Positions 49,769 through 58,900 of a DNA stretch of 64,000 nt are shown here, in pieces. A program made the position numbers and the translations under genes. The notes below the pieces were generated by a model that was not told the origin of the DNA, did not search any database, and worked only from the letters and a program-made list of their open reading frames with translations. The stretch is from positions 1 to 64,000 of the forward strand of contig JAKAQO010000008.1 in NCBI GenBank assembly GCA_021822495.1, read 5' to 3'. This DNA is from a bacterium. Lineage in GTDB: Bacteria; Elusimicrobiota; Elusimicrobia; UBA1565; UBA9628. Each line of letters opens with the position of its first letter. Within the stretch, counting starts at the first letter, position 1.

Positions 49769-51835
49769 ATGTTTCTTATTTTTGTCTTCGCGCGGCTTTT
49801 TACCTCGCTCTCTTTCGCAAACCCACCCCCATCTCCATTGAGAAAAAATCTTTTAGACCAAGCCCAAGCTCTTTATTATGCGGGAAATTTAAGCTCATCC
49901 GTCAGAACCTACAAAAAAGCGATTCACAAAGAGCCCAAGCTCTTGGAGGCTTGGCTTAACGGCGCTGTGGTCCTGGAAACGCTGGGAAGAGAAAAAGAAG
50001 CGAGAACATGGTATCAAAAGGCTGCGGAAATCAACCCATCTTCAAACATCGAAACCGCTCTGGGTTGGTGCGAACTCAAACTCCATGAACTTTCCTCGGC
50101 TAAAACGGATTTCAACCGCGCTCTCGCGGGAAACTCAAAAGACTCTTACGCTCATCTGGGAATGGCGCGCGTCTATATGGAGAAACGCAACTTCCCTTGG
50201 GCGCTCCATGAACTTAAAAGCGCGGCGAAATCAAACCCTCATTTAACCCTCATCCCCTTTTATGAGGGACAGATTTATCAAAAGATGCGCCGCCTTGGAA
50301 AGGCTTCTTCTTTTTATCAGAAGGTGGCCTCCGCTGATTCTTATTTTGTCGAAGCGCAAGAAAAACTGGCCCGCGTTTATCTTCAAGAAGGCGATTATTC
50401 AAAAGCTGTCGCCGAATTTGAAAGAATTAACGGTTCCGGACCTGAAAGTTCAAAATGGAAAAAATTATTAAGTCTTCTCCCTAATCAAGTCGCTCCTGGT
50501 TTTTCTCTCAACCCCTCTCGCTTTTATCATTGGCTGATGCCCATTCTTTCAAAACCTCTCCCGTCCCAAGGGGTTCCACTGTTACGCATCGGCATAGGAA
50601 CCAATCACCTGGGACGCCCGGAACGCCGCTCTCTCGCCGCTTTTTACGTCACTTCTCCCTTTGACCTGAAAGATTCTAAAGGAAACATTCTCGCTCATGG
50701 AAACGCCAATCAAATCTGGATTGTCCGTTTGGCCTCCCAAAAACGCAAAAAAATTCTCTCTATTTCTGGTCCGCCAAACAACAATTTTATAGCCAGTCAA
50801 CCAGTCACGATATTTCCTAAAAGCCAAAACGCTCTTATTAAGCTGGAAAGCCCTTCTCGACTGCCTCAGCTTGTTTTGGCCAAGGTCCTGCGGGGAAACG
50901 TGGAATTTTCCATTTTCCAAGGAAATATTCGCATCGTCAATACGATCGATCTTGAAAATTATACTCAAGGGGTGGTCGCGGCCGAAATGCCGATTAGGTC
51001 CCCCGTTGAAGCGCTCAAAGCCCAGGCGATATTAGCCAGAAGCGAGGCTCTGTTTCTAAAAACAATATGGCGACGCCATAAAAAGCAGGGTTACGATCTC
51101 TGCGACCGGGAGCATTGTCAGGTTTATCTTGGCGTTCACGCCGAAAGCGCTTTGGCCCGAAGAGTGGTTCAGGAAACAAGGGGGGAAATACTCACTTATC
51201 ATGGGCGCATCGCCCACGGAATTTATTCCGCCGATTGCGGAGGGCACACCCAATCCGGGGATGAACTCAGCGGCTGGGGAAAAATTCCGTATTGGAAAGG
51301 AATCCCGGACGGCGGAAAAAAGCGCGACTGGCCCTTATCTCCATGGAAATTGCGCCATTGGCTTCTGTCTTGGCCCGAGGCCTTTTGCCAGCCCTCCTCG
51401 AATGTTGATTATTCGCATTACCGCTGGAGCCAGGTCGTGTCTATCAAAGCCTTAAACCGAAAGGTGTCAAGAAGATTGAAAATAGGACGACTAATCTCCG
51501 TCATTCCTCTCAAGCGTTCCGTTTCCGGAAACGTCAACTCTGTTCTATTTATAGGAAGCAAAGGGCGCGCCATTGTTCGAGACGAACTTGAAATCCGCAA
51601 TCTCCTAGGACTCCAAACCTTGAGAAGCACGCTTTTCGTGCTGGACGCCGAATACGACGCGAAAGGACATCTGCAGTCTCTCATTTTTCACGGCGGAGGC
51701 TGGGGACACGGGGTAGGGCTCTGCCAATCTGGCGCCATGGGCCGGGCCGCGGCTGGACAAGATTACAAACAAATCATTCAAGCCTATTTCCCCGGCGTTA
51801 AAATTAAAAAACTGGACTATTCTAAAAAGAAGTGA
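49769..51835 (+). CDS. TPR protein with SpoIID/LytB domain
   Basis: 688 residues, exported (FVFARLFTSLSFA signal). Residues about 25-235 are TPR repeats (ALYYAGNLSSSVRTYKKAIH, LGMARVYMEKRNFPWALHEL). The C-terminal half is a SpoIID domain: VNTIDLENYTQGVVAAEMP (catalytic Glu near 404), KAQAILARSEAL, CDREHCQVYLGV, YSADCGGHTQSG and the end motif HGGGWGHGVGLCQSGAMG. SpoIID enzymes are lytic transglycosylases acting on denuded peptidoglycan, so a role in wall remodelling or division is likely. The TPR part probably binds partners. Start ATG 49769 has a TATAAT box 11 bases upstream and no ribosome site. Confidence 0.85.
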   Translation: MFLIFVFARLFTSLSFANPPPSPLRKNLLDQAQALYYAGNLSSSVRTYKKAIHKEPKLLEAWLNGAVVLETLGREKEARTWYQKAAEINPSSNIETALGWCELKLHELSSAKTDFNRALAGNSKDSYAHLGMARVYMEKRNFPWALHELKSAAKSNPHLTLIPFYEGQIYQKMRRLGKASSFYQKVASADSYFVEAQEKLARVYLQEGDYSKAVAEFERINGSGPESSKWKKLLSLLPNQVAPGFSLNPSRFYHWLMPILSKPLPSQGVPLLRIGIGTNHLGRPERRSLAAFYVTSPFDLKDSKGNILAHGNANQIWIVRLASQKRKKILSISGPPNNNFIASQPVTIFPKSQNALIKLESPSRLPQLVLAKVLRGNVEFSIFQGNIRIVNTIDLENYTQGVVAAEMPIRSPVEALKAQAILARSEALFLKTIWRRHKKQGYDLCDREHCQVYLGVHAESALARRVVQETRGEILTYHGRIAHGIYSADCGGHTQSGDELSGWGKIPYWKGIPDGGKKRDWPLSPWKLRHWLLSWPEAFCQPSSNVDYSHYRWSQVVSIKALNRKVSRRLKIGRLISVIPLKRSVSGNVNSVLFIGSKGRAIVRDELEIRNLLGLQTLRSTLFVLDAEYDAKGHLQSLIFHGGGWGHGVGLCQSGAMGRAAAGQDYKQIIQAYFPGVKIKKLDYSKKK

Positions 51836-51859
51836 TATATAAAGAGTAACGGAAAGGAA

Positions 51860-52537
51860 ATGAAAGTCACAGAAAGAAACGGCAAAGAAAACGCTCCAGC
51901 CTCAGTCGTTTGCCTTTTTCTAACTCTTCTTTTATCTGCCTGCGCGGGAACTTCTCCCAGAACAACAGCGGACATCTCTCCCAACCGGGGCGCAGTCGTC
52001 ATCGCAGCCAGAATCAACACGCCTGACGGACGGGCCTATACCGGCGGCATTCACCTCACCTTGCAAGGCATCGGTGGGGAATCTTTAGAAACCTATAATT
52101 TCTATCTTCCCGCGCGGCGGACTGTTCTCTACCAGATAGCCGCGGGAACCTACCGCATCGAAGCTCCAAAAAATTTCTTTGGAATCACTCGGGAAACTCT
52201 TCCCATCGTGGCGGATGGAAAGAAATATTTCCCGAATTTTCCAGAAAGCTTGTCCCAGCTAAAGCCTTTCGTGCTCAAACCGGAAAAAACCATCGTAATC
52301 GGGGAATTAGATATTTCCGTGACTCCCGGGACGAAGGAAAGCCCACGTTCGGTTTCCATCGAGTTTAAGCAAGGAGCAAAGGATAAAAGAAAGCTTCTCG
52401 CTCAAATTATTCATCAGATGCTTGACCCGGAAATACCTGAAGACATTAAAAAAAGCGAGCAGTCTTGGCTTAACTCCATTCAACAGGCTCTCATTGCAGT
52501 TAATCAAAAAACCGAAATACCCACTCCAAAACCATGA
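51860..52537 (+). CDS. Predicted lipoprotein
   Basis: 225 residues. A signal peptide with lipobox LLLSACAG (Cys about 29) points to a lipoprotein. The mature region is beta-rich (AARINTPDGRAYTGGIHLTL, TYRIEAPKNFFGITRETL, TIVIGELDISVTPG) with a helical C-terminus. No family recognised. GGAAAGGAA lies before ATG 51860. The stop overlaps the rpiB start by four bases, so it is co-expressed with sugar-phosphate genes; the link may be only transcriptional. Confidence 0.6.
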   Translation: MKVTERNGKENAPASVVCLFLTLLLSACAGTSPRTTADISPNRGAVVIAARINTPDGRAYTGGIHLTLQGIGGESLETYNFYLPARRTVLYQIAAGTYRIEAPKNFFGITRETLPIVADGKKYFPNFPESLSQLKPFVLKPEKTIVIGELDISVTPGTKESPRSVSIEFKQGAKDKRKLLAQIIHQMLDPEIPEDIKKSEQSWLNSIQQALIAVNQKTEIPTPKP

Positions 52538-52989
52538 AAATTGCCATCGCCTCCGACCACGCGGGATATCCGCTCAAAATAAAACTTGTGGAAAGCTTAA
52601 AAAAAAGCGAGCATGAATTATTGGACTTAAGCGAAGGCGCGCCTGACCCGCAAGACGATTATCCTGATTTTGCCAAGGCCGTCGCCTTGGCCGTGGCCGA
52701 GAAAAAAGTCGAGCGCGGCGTTCTTGTTTGCGGAAGCGGAGTCGGGGCCAATGTCGCCGCAAACAAAATTCCCGGGGTCCGAGCTTGTGTCTGTCATGAT
52801 ACTTTTTCCGCTAGGCAGGGAGTTGAGGACGATGATATGAATGTCCTCTGCCTGGGCGGGCGCATTATCGGAGAAGAGCTCGCGAAAGAAATACTCAAAA
52901 CCTTTCTCGCCTCTCGGTTTTCAAATGCCGAAAGGCATTTAAGACGCCTTAAGAAAGTACTGTCCATAGAAAAGGAGTTCGCCAAATGA
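52534..52989 (+). CDS. rpiB: Ribose-5-phosphate isomerase B
   Basis: 151 residues; interconverts ribose 5-phosphate and ribulose 5-phosphate. IAIASDHAGYPLK at the start, DYPDFAKAVALAV, the catalytic-Cys loop VLVCGSGVGANVAANK and DDDMNVLCLGGRIIG are the RpiB/LacAB family signatures; the loop usually reads C-G-T-G-I-G and Ser replaces Thr here. It overlaps both neighbours by four bases. Together with gnd/zwf it completes the route to ribose 5-phosphate. Confidence 0.9.
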   Translation: MKIAIASDHAGYPLKIKLVESLKKSEHELLDLSEGAPDPQDDYPDFAKAVALAVAEKKVERGVLVCGSGVGANVAANKIPGVRACVCHDTFSARQGVEDDDMNVLCLGGRIIGEELAKEILKTFLASRFSNAERHLRRLKKVLSIEKEFAK

Positions 52990-54710
52990 ATACACTAGAA
53001 AAAGCAAAAGCCGTTCAAGACCCCGCAGTCGAAGCCGCATTTGAGGAACTAAAAAAAAGCGATTTTCTCGCGCTCTTTAAAGCTAAACAAGCGTCTTTGT
53101 GGAAAAAAGAACCCGAAAACCAAGCCATTATCAACAAGTCCCTAGGCTGGATTGACGCCCCTGAAACGACCGCCATGTCGGTGGGAGCCTTAAGATCTTT
53201 TGTCTCCGAACTAGAGAAAGAAGAAATTGAATCCGCCGTCGTTTTGGGAATGGGAGGTTCAAGTCTCTGCTGCGAGGTTTTTAAAGAGTGTTTCCCGCAC
53301 CCCAATCACAAAATCCGGCTTGAGGTCTTGGACTCAACTTCCCCGGAATCCGTTTTGGCCCTTCAGAAAAAACTGAACCTCAAAAAAACCCTCTTTATCG
53401 TTTCCAGTAAATCCGGCTCCACCATGGAGCCTAATTGCTTCATGGATTATTTTTTCTCGGAAACTCAAAAGGTCTTGGGAAATAAAACCCCTAACCATTT
53501 TATCGCCGTCACCGATCCCAACACGAGCCTTGAGAAAAAAACCTCTCAAATGCGCTTTCGGAAAATTTGGCCCGGCAATCCTCAGGTGGGGGGAAGATAT
53601 TCCGCGCTGACCAATTTCGGCATCGTTCCAGCCGCTATCTCGGGCCTCAACGTCGAAGACATTCTCAATCGCGCCCGCAAAATAAGAACCCAGGTTCTTT
53701 CAGAAAATAATCCGGCGGAAAATCCGGCCCTCTGTCTCGGCGCGTTTTTGGGCGCTAACGCCCGCAAGGGAAAAGATAAGTTGACCTTGATTCTTTCTCC
53801 TCATTACAAGGCCTTCGGACTTTGGATTGAGCAACTCATCGCTGAATCAACCGGAAAAGAAGGACGCGGAATCGTGCCGATTATCGCTGAAGAAGGATTG
53901 TCTCCCAAAGACGTCAGTTCCGATCGCATTTTTGTCGGAATTATTGATCACAAAGACGCGCAGAACGCCGATTTGCTTAGAAAACTTAAGGAGAGCGGCG
54001 CGCCTTGTTTATCTTACGCGACAGAAGACCCCTATGAACTCTCGGAACAGTTTTTTCTCTGGGAGGCGGCAACCGCCGCCGCCGGATTTTTATTGGGAAT
54101 CAACCCATTCGACCAGCCGAACGTCCAAGCGGCCAAAGACCTGACGGTCGATATTCTCTCAAAAGCGAAGAAGGGGAGAATCGCGGAGGAAAAGCCTTTC
54201 CTTCGCTCCGGAGAATCTCAAGTGTTTTGCGATGAGATGCTTAAGGAAAGCATCCTTAAAGATCAAAAGAAGCCCAATTGGCCGCTTGCGGATTTAATCA
54301 AAAAACATTGCTCTCGGCTTAAAACAGGGGACTACGCCGTGATCCTAGCCTATATCCATCCCGAAGCCGCAATTCAAAAAGAGTTGGAAACGCTCCGGTC
54401 TTTTCTTGCAAAAACCTACCGCGTTCCCTTCGCCTTGGAGTTTGGTCCTCGCTATCTTCATTCAACCGGACAACTCTACAAAGGAGGGGGGGCAGGCGGG
54501 CTTTTTCTGGAAATCGCCTTGACCAAGGAAAAGAAACTTCCCATTGCCGGCCGGCCATGGGGTTTTGAGACCTTGATTCGGGCCCAGGCCTTGGGAGATT
54601 ATTCCGCGCTCAAATCCTCCGGGCATCGGATTCTTAGGCTTGATTTTCCGACGGATGAATTTTCGGCGGTTAAAGCCGTGGCCCAAGCCTTGAAAAAAAT
54701 AAGCGCATGA
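52986..54710 (+). CDS. pgi: Glucose-6-phosphate isomerase
   Basis: 574 residues; interconverts glucose and fructose 6-phosphates. SIS-type core with VVLGMGGSSLCCEVFKE, LFIVSSKSGSTMEPN, GGRYSALTNFGIVPA, ESTGKEGRGIVPI (catalytic Glu region) and the C-terminal STGQLYKGGGAGG. The last motif is typical of the PGI half of transaldolase-PGI fusions, although no transaldolase domain is present. Longer than minimal bacterial PGI. Overlaps rpiB and kdsC by four bases each. Confidence 0.9.
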   Translation: MNTLEKAKAVQDPAVEAAFEELKKSDFLALFKAKQASLWKKEPENQAIINKSLGWIDAPETTAMSVGALRSFVSELEKEEIESAVVLGMGGSSLCCEVFKECFPHPNHKIRLEVLDSTSPESVLALQKKLNLKKTLFIVSSKSGSTMEPNCFMDYFFSETQKVLGNKTPNHFIAVTDPNTSLEKKTSQMRFRKIWPGNPQVGGRYSALTNFGIVPAAISGLNVEDILNRARKIRTQVLSENNPAENPALCLGAFLGANARKGKDKLTLILSPHYKAFGLWIEQLIAESTGKEGRGIVPIIAEEGLSPKDVSSDRIFVGIIDHKDAQNADLLRKLKESGAPCLSYATEDPYELSEQFFLWEAATAAAGFLLGINPFDQPNVQAAKDLTVDILSKAKKGRIAEEKPFLRSGESQVFCDEMLKESILKDQKKPNWPLADLIKKHCSRLKTGDYAVILAYIHPEAAIQKELETLRSFLAKTYRVPFALEFGPRYLHSTGQLYKGGGAGGLFLEIALTKEKKLPIAGRPWGFETLIRAQALGDYSALKSSGHRILRLDFPTDEFSAVKAVAQALKKISA

Positions 54711-55252
54711 AATTAAAAAACCAAAGCCAATTTTTTGAGGCCGCGAAAAAAATTAAATTAGTTTTGATGGACGTAGACGGGGTTCTCACGGGCGGGGTCG
54801 TTTACCATTTCGCGCTCAAAGAAGGTCTCGTCGAATTTAAAGGCGTTCACGCGCAAGACGCCATATCTCTTGCTTGGCTTTCTGATTTCCAAATCAAAAC
54901 TGGAATCATCAGCGGAAGAAATTCGGCGGGGCTGGCCGAACGGCTTAAGGCCCTCAAAGTCTCCTTTATCTACCAAGGCCGTCTGGATAAAAAAGCGGTT
55001 TTTGATGAGATCTGCCAAAATTCCAAAATCCAGCCCAAACACGCGCTCTATCTCGGAGATGATTTGCCGGACATTCCCGTTATCAACTCTGCCGGCATCG
55101 GCGTCGCGGTTAACAACGCGCGTCCGGAGGTCAAACAAGCGGCGGCTTGGGTGACCAAAAATCCCGGCGGACAAGGCGCGGTCAGGGAAATTTCCGAAAT
55201 GATTCTCAAGGCCCAAGGCCTCTGGCCTAAAATTCTAGCGACATTCCGCTAA
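54707..55252 (+). CDS. kdsC: 3-deoxy-D-manno-octulosonate 8-phosphate phosphatase
   Basis: 181 residues, HAD type C0. Motif 1 VLMDVDGVLTGG (nucleophile Asp), GVHAQDAISLAWL, motif 2 IISGRNS, then KKAVFDEI and motif 4 YLGDDLPDIPVI; GIGVAVNNARPEV closes it. These match KdsC closely. It makes free Kdo for LPS, so the organism is expected to be diderm. It overlaps the pgi stop by four bases. No CMP-Kdo synthetase domain is fused. Confidence 0.9.
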   Translation: MKLKNQSQFFEAAKKIKLVLMDVDGVLTGGVVYHFALKEGLVEFKGVHAQDAISLAWLSDFQIKTGIISGRNSAGLAERLKALKVSFIYQGRLDKKAVFDEICQNSKIQPKHALYLGDDLPDIPVINSAGIGVAVNNARPEVKQAAAWVTKNPGGQGAVREISEMILKAQGLWPKILATFR

Positions 55253-55271
55253 GACGCGAACATTTCTTTGT

Positions 55272-55277
55272 TATAAT
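55272..55277 (+). promoter_or_regulatory. Extended -10 box close to the next start
   Basis: TGT-TATAAT ends ten bases before ATG 55288, with no ribosome site between, suggesting a very short 5' leader. Confidence 0.4.
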
Positions 55278-55287
55278 TTTGAGCGAA

Positions 55288-55884
55288 ATGAACCAATCAG
55301 GACAAAAGTTGTGGGGGCTTCTCCTTGTTATTGATTCTTTTTTTGTCGTTATTTTTGGGGGAGCCTTTGCCGCGAAACTCTATGAGAGTTGGCAAACTCC
55401 CGCTCGCGAATTTACCGCTCCCATTCATGAGTTGAAACCGGCTCTCCCCAAGCCGCTTCGCGCCGTTTCTTCTATCCCTCAGCATTTAAAGAAGGCAACT
55501 ATTTCTCAATCGCCTACTCCGGCAGCGCCTAAGCCCATAGCGGCACAACCGCCACAAACGCAGAAACAGAAAAATCAAGTTGCGAAGACTCATCTTCCGT
55601 CATATAAAGAACCCCAGATACTTCCGTCTCGCGGACCCGAGAAGGCCCGAGGCGTAGTCTTTCACTATTACGGCAAAAAATCTCACCGAGTCTTTCTCAT
55701 CGCTTCGTTTATTCGCGGGAGAAAAGAGCCGCTTAAAAAGGCCAAGCGCGGGGGGTGGAAAGCGAAAGTTTTTTTGATGCCGGGAAATTATCGTTATCAA
55801 TTCCTGGTGGATGGCAGAAAAATCCTCGATCCCCGCAATCCAAGGCATAAAGGCCGATTTTCTTTCTTCTCCCTTGAAAAATAG
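55288..55884 (+). CDS. Membrane-anchored protein with CBM48/AMPK-like glycogen-binding domain
   Basis: About 198 residues. One membrane anchor near the N-terminus (LWGLLLVIDSFFVVIFGGAFA), a Pro/Lys/Gln-rich linker (about 40-115) and a C-terminal Ig-like domain: VVFHYYGKKSHRVFLIASF, GGWKAKVFLMPGNYRYQFLVDGRKILDP. The last segment (W-x-x-x-x-x-L-x-P-G-x-Y-x-Y-x-F-x-V-D-G-x-x-x-x-D-P) is the CBM48/AMPK beta signature for alpha-glucan binding. Role unknown, perhaps glycogen or surface glucan recognition. A REP-like palindrome follows. Confidence 0.7.
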   Translation: MNQSGQKLWGLLLVIDSFFVVIFGGAFAAKLYESWQTPAREFTAPIHELKPALPKPLRAVSSIPQHLKKATISQSPTPAAPKPIAAQPPQTQKQKNQVAKTHLPSYKEPQILPSRGPEKARGVVFHYYGKKSHRVFLIASFIRGRKEPLKKAKRGGWKAKVFLMPGNYRYQFLVDGRKILDPRNPRHKGRFSFFSLEK

Positions 55885-55896
55885 CGCATGGAGTTT

Positions 55897-55922
55897 AGAA
55901 AAAGGGACTGTCCCCTTTTTTA
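55897..55922. repeat. GGGACTGTCCC palindrome with T-run, terminator-like
   Basis: AAAAAGGGACTGTCCCCTTTTT is nearly identical to the copy at 45011-45030 and can fold into a short stem with a T-run, so it may terminate the upstream gene. It is part of a dispersed repeat family. Confidence 0.6.
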
Positions 55923-55983
55923 TTATTTTCACGTCATTTTTCCGTAACACGTGCCTGTTATCCTCTTTTTCAGCAGCCTTGCT

Positions 55984-58900
55984 ATGTCTAAACGATTAAA
56001 GATTTCCTGGGCAATGGCGGGAGTATTTTTCTGTCTCTTTCCCGCTCTTTCTTACGCTCAATTAACGGCCGTTTTTGGCCAAAGTTCAAGCCTTCTGCCC
56101 GACGGTTCAATTTTGGTTGTCGGAGGCGAAACAACCACAAACCCTCCTTCGACTGCCCGCGCCCAACTCATCAATCCTAATGGAACCGTGACTCAAGCCT
56201 CAACCTCAGGCCTGCCCGCCGTCAGTTCCCACACTGCAACAATTTTGCCCAATGGGCTTGTTCTTGTGACCGGAGGAATCAATAACACGGGAATTCTTCA
56301 AACTACAGAAATCTATAACCCTACCACCAACACCTGGGCCGCCGGCCCCAATCTCAGCACTCCTCGATTTGGACATACGGCAACTCTCCTAAACAATGGC
56401 AACGTCCTCATTTGCGGAGGCTATCCCAATACATCAGGAACTGCCGTTAATTCCTGCGATCTCTATAATCCGGGAACTAATCAGATCACGGCGGGACCAA
56501 TCACGGGCACGGCCCGCGCTTTTCATTCGGCCACTCTTTTGCCGAGTGGTGATGTATTTATGGCCGGCGGCGTCAGCGGTGGAAGCTATATTGACACAAC
56601 CGAAACCTATAGCGCTCAAAGTAATTCCTTTAATGCTGGCCCGGCTCTTTCGCTTGAAACCGCCTTTCATACGGCAACTGCCATGGGAGATGGTCGCGTA
56701 TTGATTGTCGGCGGAAAAAATGCGGTCAATAACCCTTTAACACTAAGCATCCCTGGAATTAACGAAAGCACCAACACCGTCCAAATTTACGATCCGGCAA
56801 GCGGCTTTTCATTCGGAGCTCCAATGTATGAAAACCGCGAAAAATTCGCGGCGGATTTAGACGCCAATGGAAATGTCAACGTCTCAGGGGGACTCGGAAC
56901 CATTCCCACATCCAATGATCCCGCTCCTACCCTCTCTGTCAGCGGAAGCATCTCTTTTACCCCTACGCCTCTCTCTACTACAACAGTCCTTACTGGAAGT
57001 TTCAGTAATCAAACCGTCACAATCGCAAACCCAACCCCTGTTTTACTCAATCTCTCGGTTAAAACCGCAGGCATCATTGTCGGAGGATTTGTAAGTTTTC
57101 CGAACAGCCAAATTAATTTTACCAGCGGCACTATCAGCGTTAATGCTTTCAATGTAACGATCAATGGTCAGGGAACCTGTATTTATACAGCAGGAAACAG
57201 CCCGCCCTGGACCTGCGGAGAAGTTAAAATCGCATCCCTTCCGCCCTTAAGCGGCACCATTAACTGCACACAGCCCCCTTGCTCATCGCCTATTAATTTA
57301 TCTTCCAATGGTTCACCCTCTTCACTCAGCGAAGCTCCTGGAGTCAGCGCCCCCGTCTCCGTTATCACTTCCAGCATGGTGTTTGCCGATGTCGAGAGTT
57401 ATAATCCCCAGAAAAATACCTGGACCCTTGAAACCGCGGCCTTAGCCGGCCCTCCGCTCGTCGCTTTTTATATCAACCCATCACAGGCGCCCTACGCCCC
57501 TTATAATCCTTCGCGATTCGCAGAAAACTCCCTCTTGTCTCCCATGGACACCAATGAGGTCATCGGAGGCGCGACCTGGGGGGGGACATCCTACACCACC
57601 CAGGGAAGCGTCTCTGGAAACGCCGACATCATTATGGGTATTGAGCCCGTTACTCAGACGGCCACCGGGCCAAGCCTTCCAAGCCCCCGGGCCTACCACA
57701 CGGCGACGACCTTGCCCGATGGTCAAATTCTCATCGCCGGAGGCCAAGATGTGAGTACGGATACCCTGAACACTTCTCTAATCTTTGATCCCAATGCCTT
57801 GACCTTTAGCACAACTTCGCCTCTCAATGTCTCGCGCGCCAAACAAACGGCCACGCTTTTGCCGAACGGAAATGTGCTTGTCGCCGGAGGTTTCAACTTT
57901 ATCAATTCCAGCACAGGAACCACTCTATCGAGCTGTGAAATTTACAATTCAACCGGAAACGCCTGGACGTTGACCGGAGCCATGAATTATGCGCGCCAAT
58001 ATCACACGGCGACCATTCTCCCCAACGGAAATGTTTTAGTCGTCGGAGGAATAGGAAGCGGGGGTTCAGGCGACTACTTGAACACCGCTGAAATTTATTA
58101 TTCAACTTCAGCGACCTGGGAGCCCGCCGCCTCCATCCCCTCAAGTTTGACGAATAATTCGCCGGGACTCGCGCAACACACGGCCACTCTTCTTCAAGAC
58201 GGCACGGTCCTTGTCGCCGGAGGTCAAAACAGTGGAGGCCCTCTAAGCAGCGTGGAAATCTATAACCCCGCGACGAATTCATGGGGCTCCGCCGCTTCAA
58301 TGCCCGCCACGCTTTGGGGACATACGGCAACGCTTTTATCCAATGGAAATGTTTTAATTGCCGGCGGAGATAACGGACTAGGCGAACAACAAGGATCTTA
58401 CCTCTATAACCCCACATCAAACTCCTGGTCCGCTACGGGAAAACTCACTGACGCAAGATTTGATCATAATGCCCTCCTACTCCCCAATGGGGGGGTTCTA
58501 GTTTCCGGCGGCTTTACCACCGTTGGCGCGATAGGAGATATTGAGGTCTATGACCCTTATTCCGGAAGCTGGACTATTACTGGAGGCGTCTCGCCCAAAG
58601 CCGCTCACACAACAAACATCTCTCTTTCCGGAACCATCTTTGATATTGGCGGCCTCGGCTCTCAGGGAGGAGGCAATTATTTAGCGGGAACCAATTCCTA
58701 TTTCTTTACCGCAACTCCTGACGGAGACACGGTCAACGCCCCGCCAAGCCTAAGGCAGCCGGTCGTCAACTCTGTCAATCTACCGGTTTTGCTTCCAGGC
58801 GCCAACGTCACTGTCACCGGAAGCAATTTCCATGGAGTCACCGAAGCCTCGGGAGGCGGGGCTTCCAGCGCGAACTCTGACCAGGACAAACCCAGAATGG

